Shown here: piece after piece, positions 60,617-64,000 of the stretch | Position numbering within the stretch: position 1 is the stretch's first letter | How the letters are laid out: each line of letters starts with the position of its first letter | From: Acetobacter sp. UBA5411 | GTDB lineage: Bacteria; Pseudomonadota; Alphaproteobacteria; Acetobacterales; Acetobacteraceae | Assembly (NCBI RefSeq): GCF_002409645.1 | Contig: NZ_DHNR01000001.1 | Coordinates: 1 to 64,000, forward strand | DNA length: 64,000 nt | Direction of reading: 5' to 3' | Translations under genes and position numbers: made by a program | Notes under the pieces: model-generated | What the model was told of the DNA's origin: nothing | The model's database searches: none | The model's input: the letters and a program-made list of their open reading frames with translations, nothing else

Positions 60617-60814
60617 AGGGAAAAGCGGGTATAAAAATAGCCATTTTTATTTGTTCTTTTATTTATCAGTATTATTTTTATGTGGTAACATGATACCGTT
60701 AAGTTGGGTGTTCAAAAAACCGCAGAAATCCGTGCTGTGGTTTTTCCTGATGCTCTTGGGACAACGCCCTGATATGTAAGAGGAACCAAGGCTGAACACA
60801 GGGTGCCGTCTTTC

Positions 60815-62347
60815 ATGAACCGAGAAACCACACGCCGCGCCATCTTCACCCTTTCCGCTCTTGCGGTCATTGGACTCGGCTCTGCGGGGTGGATCTGGGT
60901 TCACAGGGAGGCCAACCACGAACTGATCGAGGCGCTCGAGGACGCGAAGGCCCATCTGCCGTTGGGCGTGGATTTTACATGGGGTAAGGCGATCGCTCTG
61001 CCTACCAGTCACGGGGCGCGGTTGACCGACGTTGTGCTGAAAGATCCCAGCGGGACCATTTCCGCAGCCACGATCGAACTGATCGGGGCTGTTGTAGGCT
61101 CCCCGACCGAGGCGAAAAGCACGCCTGATCACAGTTCCCTGCATTTTGATCACGTCATCGCCTATACGCTCCAGATTACGGGGGCAGGCGGCACCATGCA
61201 GGCCAAACGGTTGTCGCTGGATGGCCTCATGCTGCCACCACCAACAGAAGATCAGGTCAGCAGCCTGATGATGGATCATGGCGAGGCGACGCAGGCCGTC
61301 ATGACCTCGGCTGATGGTCTGGAGAGCGCCAGGGCGGCGCACGTCATTCTTGATCAGTATGGCACGGGCCGGGTTTCCCGTCTCACTGTGAGCAAGTTCC
61401 AGCTTCATTATGGCGATCACCCCGTGAGAGATGTCAGCATGGGCGAGTTGGTCTCGGATGGCTCTGATCTGGCGGGCCTGTTGCAGTCCTATCTGAAAGG
61501 CGATGGTCTGCTGTTTCACGATGGGAATCAGTCCATCACTGTGGAGGACTTCCTTCTCAAAGGGGAGGTCGATGGTCCGGGAAGTGCCGAAGACCGTCTC
61601 GCCGGTTTTGAAAAGGCCCATCTGCACATCGATACGGATGGTCAGAAAAGCCGTGTGACAGAGAGTCTTACGCATTTCAAACTCTGGCCGACCGGTCCGC
61701 GCACCATGATCATCAAATCGCTCGGATATGAGAAGTTTGATGCCGCGATTGTGCTGAATGCAATTGTCGATCGGGAAGCGGATATCGCGCATGTCACGGA
61801 GTTTGACGTGAATGCGCGTGAGTTTGGTCACCTGAACATAGCGGGCGACTTCACCCAACTGACTGCGCAGCAGGGCGCATTGCCTCAGCCCCAGATCGTG
61901 CATCTCGACTTTTCCTGGCGTGATGCGGGACTTGTTCCTCGGCTGCTCAATAACGCAGCGGTCAATCAGGGGATGGACCCGGACGCTTACGTTACCTTGT
62001 TGCGGCGCACATGGGCTCCTGCCGGAAGCCCGCCAGACAGCATAGGCGCGCAGCTTGCCGGTTATATAGCCAATCCGGCAGCAGGCGCTCTGACCGCCAT
62101 GCTTGCGCCGGAGAAGCCTGTGCCAGTTTTGGCTCTCGCGGCAATTCCCGAGGCAGTGACTCACAAACATCTCGCTGAGTCTCTTGGCCTGACCGTGCAG
62201 GCTCCGACACCCGCAACGGGTGACGACGCGCAAGCGCCTGATCCGAACATGACAACTGACGAACCCGTTGATCCTGAAGTTCTGGCGCCGGGTCCATCCG
62301 TGGCGCCCAAGGCAACCGCGCCGACCCCACCTGCGCGCAAGCGCTGA
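60815..62347 (+). CDS. Signal-anchored, possibly AsmA/DUF-type envelope protein
   Basis: I do not recognise the exact family of this 510-residue protein. It begins with a basic stretch and one membrane helix (AIFTLSALAVIGLGSAGWIW) and continues as a beta-rich periplasmic region with repeats of 'LxxDGLxLxPP'-like and 'DYxG' strands reminiscent of AsmA/DUF2125-type proteins (YTLQITGAGGTMQAKRLSLDGL). It ends in a Pro/Ala/Thr-rich tail (about residues 460-510). ATG 60815 is used. A 599-codon frame on the other strand is a shadow. Confidence 0.65.
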   Translation: MNRETTRRAIFTLSALAVIGLGSAGWIWVHREANHELIEALEDAKAHLPLGVDFTWGKAIALPTSHGARLTDVVLKDPSGTISAATIELIGAVVGSPTEAKSTPDHSSLHFDHVIAYTLQITGAGGTMQAKRLSLDGLMLPPPTEDQVSSLMMDHGEATQAVMTSADGLESARAAHVILDQYGTGRVSRLTVSKFQLHYGDHPVRDVSMGELVSDGSDLAGLLQSYLKGDGLLFHDGNQSITVEDFLLKGEVDGPGSAEDRLAGFEKAHLHIDTDGQKSRVTESLTHFKLWPTGPRTMIIKSLGYEKFDAAIVLNAIVDREADIAHVTEFDVNAREFGHLNIAGDFTQLTAQQGALPQPQIVHLDFSWRDAGLVPRLLNNAAVNQGMDPDAYVTLLRRTWAPAGSPPDSIGAQLAGYIANPAAGALTAMLAPEKPVPVLALAAIPEAVTHKHLAESLGLTVQAPTPATGDDAQAPDPNMTTDEPVDPEVLAPGPSVAPKATAPTPPARKR

Positions 62348-62602
62348 TGCCTCTGTGCCAAGATTGCTGAGTGGCACTGGGGCGAATGTCAGGCTGGAAA
62401 CCAGCCGACCGTCTGCCTTGGTGTGAACTTTTTTCTCCGGAATATGTTCATGTCGCAACAGTTCCCGAAGTGAATGACTGAATGAAAGGTAAGGGAAATC
62501 AGGAGTGATCTGTTTCCGAAGTCATGCGGTCAGGATAAGGCGCCTGAATATGTATTGAAGCGAAACTGACCACTATTTTTGTGTTTGAGAAACAGGTCAC
62601 TG

Positions 62603-63796
62603 GTGAAAATGTTTTCTAGAATATCGTCATGGTGCAAGTCGGAAAGCACCGTTCCTTCTGTATCTCGAGATGAAGAGGATGGTGCGGCGTTATCGTCAAT
62701 AGAACAGCAGCCTGTATCGCGGCCATCATTTCAATACTGGGCTCAAGGTGTTTTCGCGGTTTCTGTCGCAGGGCTGTCGCTTTTTACTTTGGGAAGGTTT
62801 CGGCTGGCGCTGGTGTGGGGAGGCATCCTCGCCATTGTCTGCTGGCCGATCATGCGGTGGCTCGGCCGTAAATGGTCTCCTCGGCATGCGCAAACAGTTC
62901 TGCCTCTTGTTGTTGTCTCCGCCATAGCTCTGGTGTTTGTCATCCCGGTGTCTTTTCTCATTGGCTCGGCCGCAGGAGAAGCGCAGGAAGGCGCAAAGTG
63001 GATCAAGGAAGCTGGAGAGACTGGTATTCCGGAACCGGTCTGGCTTTCAAAGCTGCCGTGGGGCAGGGCACAGATTGAGCATTGGTGGCAAAGCAATCTT
63101 TCCAATCCGGAGGGAATGCGTGCGCTGGTGCATAAGCTCAACCCGGAGCAGGCTCTGGCCACAGTTGAGCATATTGGTCACGGCGTGGCCGATACTGTTG
63201 TGATCCTCTGTTTTGCCCTGCTTATCCTGTTCTTTTTACTGCGTGGCGGCAAACAGCTGATTGAGCATATCAATCTGTTCATTCTGCGTCTGCTCGGCGC
63301 CCGGGGGCAGATGGCCCAGAAGCAGCTTGTTGGCGCTGTGCGGGGAGCAATGGCAGGGCTGGTTCTTGTGGGGCTTGGTGAAGGTGTCATTATCGGCGTG
63401 TCCTACATTATTGCTGGAGCGCCCCAGCCGCTGCTTCTCGGGCTCTTTACGGCTCTTGCTTCAATGATTCCGATGGTAGGCGGATTTGCTGTCGCCATCA
63501 GTGCGTTGCTGATCGCTATCAAGGGATCGCTTGGAGCCGGAATTGCAGTTGGAGTATTCGGTTTTGTGATCCTGTTCCTTGCTGATCACTTTATCCGGCC
63601 TGTTCTGATTGGTGGATCAATTCGACTGCCGTTTGTCTGGGTTCTGCTGGGCATTCTGGGCGGGATCGAAACGTGGGGGCTGAGTGGTCTGTTTATTGGG
63701 CCGGTTCTGATGGCGCTTGCGCATCTGATCTGGCGTTTCGGCTCCATGCGGGCCAATGGCGCTGGCATGATGGTGGGTCGTCAGCCTGAGTCATGA
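62603..63796 (+). CDS. AI-2E family transporter
   Basis: The roughly 397-residue membrane protein has eight helices of the AI-2E/PerM type, with the conserved loop PQPLLLGLFTALASMIPMVGG and the ending FIGPVLMALAHLIWR. Family members include TqsA and Na+/H+ antiporter-like proteins, so the substrate is open. The hydrophilic N-terminus (about 35 residues) is variable. Start may be GTG 62603 (AGG about 7 bases upstream), ATG 62609 or TTG 62579. Confidence 0.85.
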   Translation: MKMFSRISSWCKSESTVPSVSRDEEDGAALSSIEQQPVSRPSFQYWAQGVFAVSVAGLSLFTLGRFRLALVWGGILAIVCWPIMRWLGRKWSPRHAQTVLPLVVVSAIALVFVIPVSFLIGSAAGEAQEGAKWIKEAGETGIPEPVWLSKLPWGRAQIEHWWQSNLSNPEGMRALVHKLNPEQALATVEHIGHGVADTVVILCFALLILFFLLRGGKQLIEHINLFILRLLGARGQMAQKQLVGAVRGAMAGLVLVGLGEGVIIGVSYIIAGAPQPLLLGLFTALASMIPMVGGFAVAISALLIAIKGSLGAGIAVGVFGFVILFLADHFIRPVLIGGSIRLPFVWVLLGILGGIETWGLSGLFIGPVLMALAHLIWRFGSMRANGAGMMVGRQPES

Positions 63797-63809
63797 GGCT
63801 TGAAGCCTG

Positions 63810-63855
63810 TGAGAGGTAGCTTTGCAAAATCATTTTGTTGCAAAGCTACCTCTCA
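63810..63855. repeat. Perfect 18-base inverted repeat between convergent genes
   Basis: TGAGAGGTAGCTTTGCAA and its exact complement TTGCAAAGCTACCTCTCA flank a 10-base loop (AATCATTTTG), 14 bases after the AI-2E-family gene and facing panC. No T tract follows on either strand, so it is not a standard terminator. A long stem at a convergent gene boundary suggests mRNA end protection or a repetitive element. Confidence 0.6.
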
Positions 63856-63950
63856 AAAATCTACTGAGATTTTGGTCAGGTTTTATTGAGTGCCTGCTTT
63901 ATCGAAATCAGGCACTCACGCGCATTTCTTCCTTGGAATAACTTCTGAAA

Positions 63951-63998
63951 TTACTTTTTTCTGATGAGAATGTTGTCGAGTAGGCGTGTGTTGCCAAC
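63951..63998 (-). CDS. panC: Pantothenate synthetase, C-terminal end (partial)
   Basis: The last bases read on the minus strand as V-G-N-T-R-L-L-D-N-I-L-I-R-K-K-stop. The ending G-x-T-R-L-x-D-N-I is the conserved C-terminus of PanC, which joins pantoate and beta-alanine. Only 15 residues lie inside the window; the rest continues beyond base 64000. Confidence 0.7.
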   Translation of the reverse strand, partial: VGNTRLLDNILIRKK

Positions 63999-64000
63999 TT

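Noticed and set aside
60659..62458. A 599-codon frame opposite the signal-anchored protein gene
   Set aside because: The plus-strand protein has a proper signal anchor, hydropathy and Pro-rich tail; the opposite frame is rich in Arg/Cys/His without domains.
1..64000. CRISPR arrays, prophage, insertion sequences and tRNA/rRNA genes
   Set aside because: No direct-repeat array, transposase, phage structural gene or cloverleaf-type sequence was recognised on reading both strands; short tRNA genes could still be missed without a dedicated scan.

Overview
The window reads as a chromosomal segment of an acetic acid bacterium (Acetobacteraceae, Alphaproteobacteria). The main clues are a Zymomonas-type pyruvate decarboxylase next to a class I fructose-bisphosphate aldolase, an LutABC lactate-oxidation set, alphaproteobacterial families (DUF2125, MJ0042 zinc-ribbon protein beside ftsEX) and the overall codon use. 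The genus cannot be fixed from the sequence alone. No tRNA, rRNA, CRISPR, prophage or insertion sequence was recognised.

Layout. 1-9.2 kb is a choline locus. A minus-strand run (TetR/BetI-betaine aldehyde dehydrogenase fusion, choline dehydrogenase, GNAT acetyltransferase, nitrilase-family amidohydrolase) is divergent from the choWVX ABC importer, with two related palindromes in the gap that look like operators. 9.3-11.9 kb holds a Zur/Fur-type regulator and a two-gene DNA repair/modification pair (DUF4130 protein plus radical SAM protein). 12-18.8 kb is transport: a TonB-dependent siderophore receptor, a dicarboxylate/glutamate symporter, an outer-membrane barrel and an amino acid permease. 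19-25 kb is central carbon metabolism: class I aldolase, pyruvate decarboxylase, lutABC. 25-38.4 kb carries YceI, an AT-rich orphan membrane protein, dnaE, a small FlaG-like protein, a Rieske oxygenase, rpsB-tsf-recO, an FAH/hydratase-family enzyme, a small lipoprotein and parC.

38.4-45.2 kb is the most unusual part: six overlapping genes for a membrane complex built like hydrogenase-4/complex I (HyfB-, C-, E-, F-, G- and I-like). The large subunit has lost the cysteines that hold the NiFe site, the antiporter-like subunits have lost most charged residues expected for proton pumping, and the small subunit keeps its 4Fe-4S cysteines. This fits the 'energy-converting hydrogenase related' (Ehr) type of complex with unknown reaction.

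45.3-64 kb is envelope and housekeeping: phosphatidylserine synthase and decarboxylase, PlsC, two DUF2125/AsmA-like anchored proteins, a lipase-like protein, glyoxalase II, a methyltransferase with a chorismate-lyase-like partner, ftsE-ftsX-ydcF, a disordered zinc-ribbon protein, a small lipoprotein, an HI0933-type flavoprotein, rplM-rpsI, an AI-2E-family permease and the 3' end of panC. Several strong hairpin terminators delimit these units.
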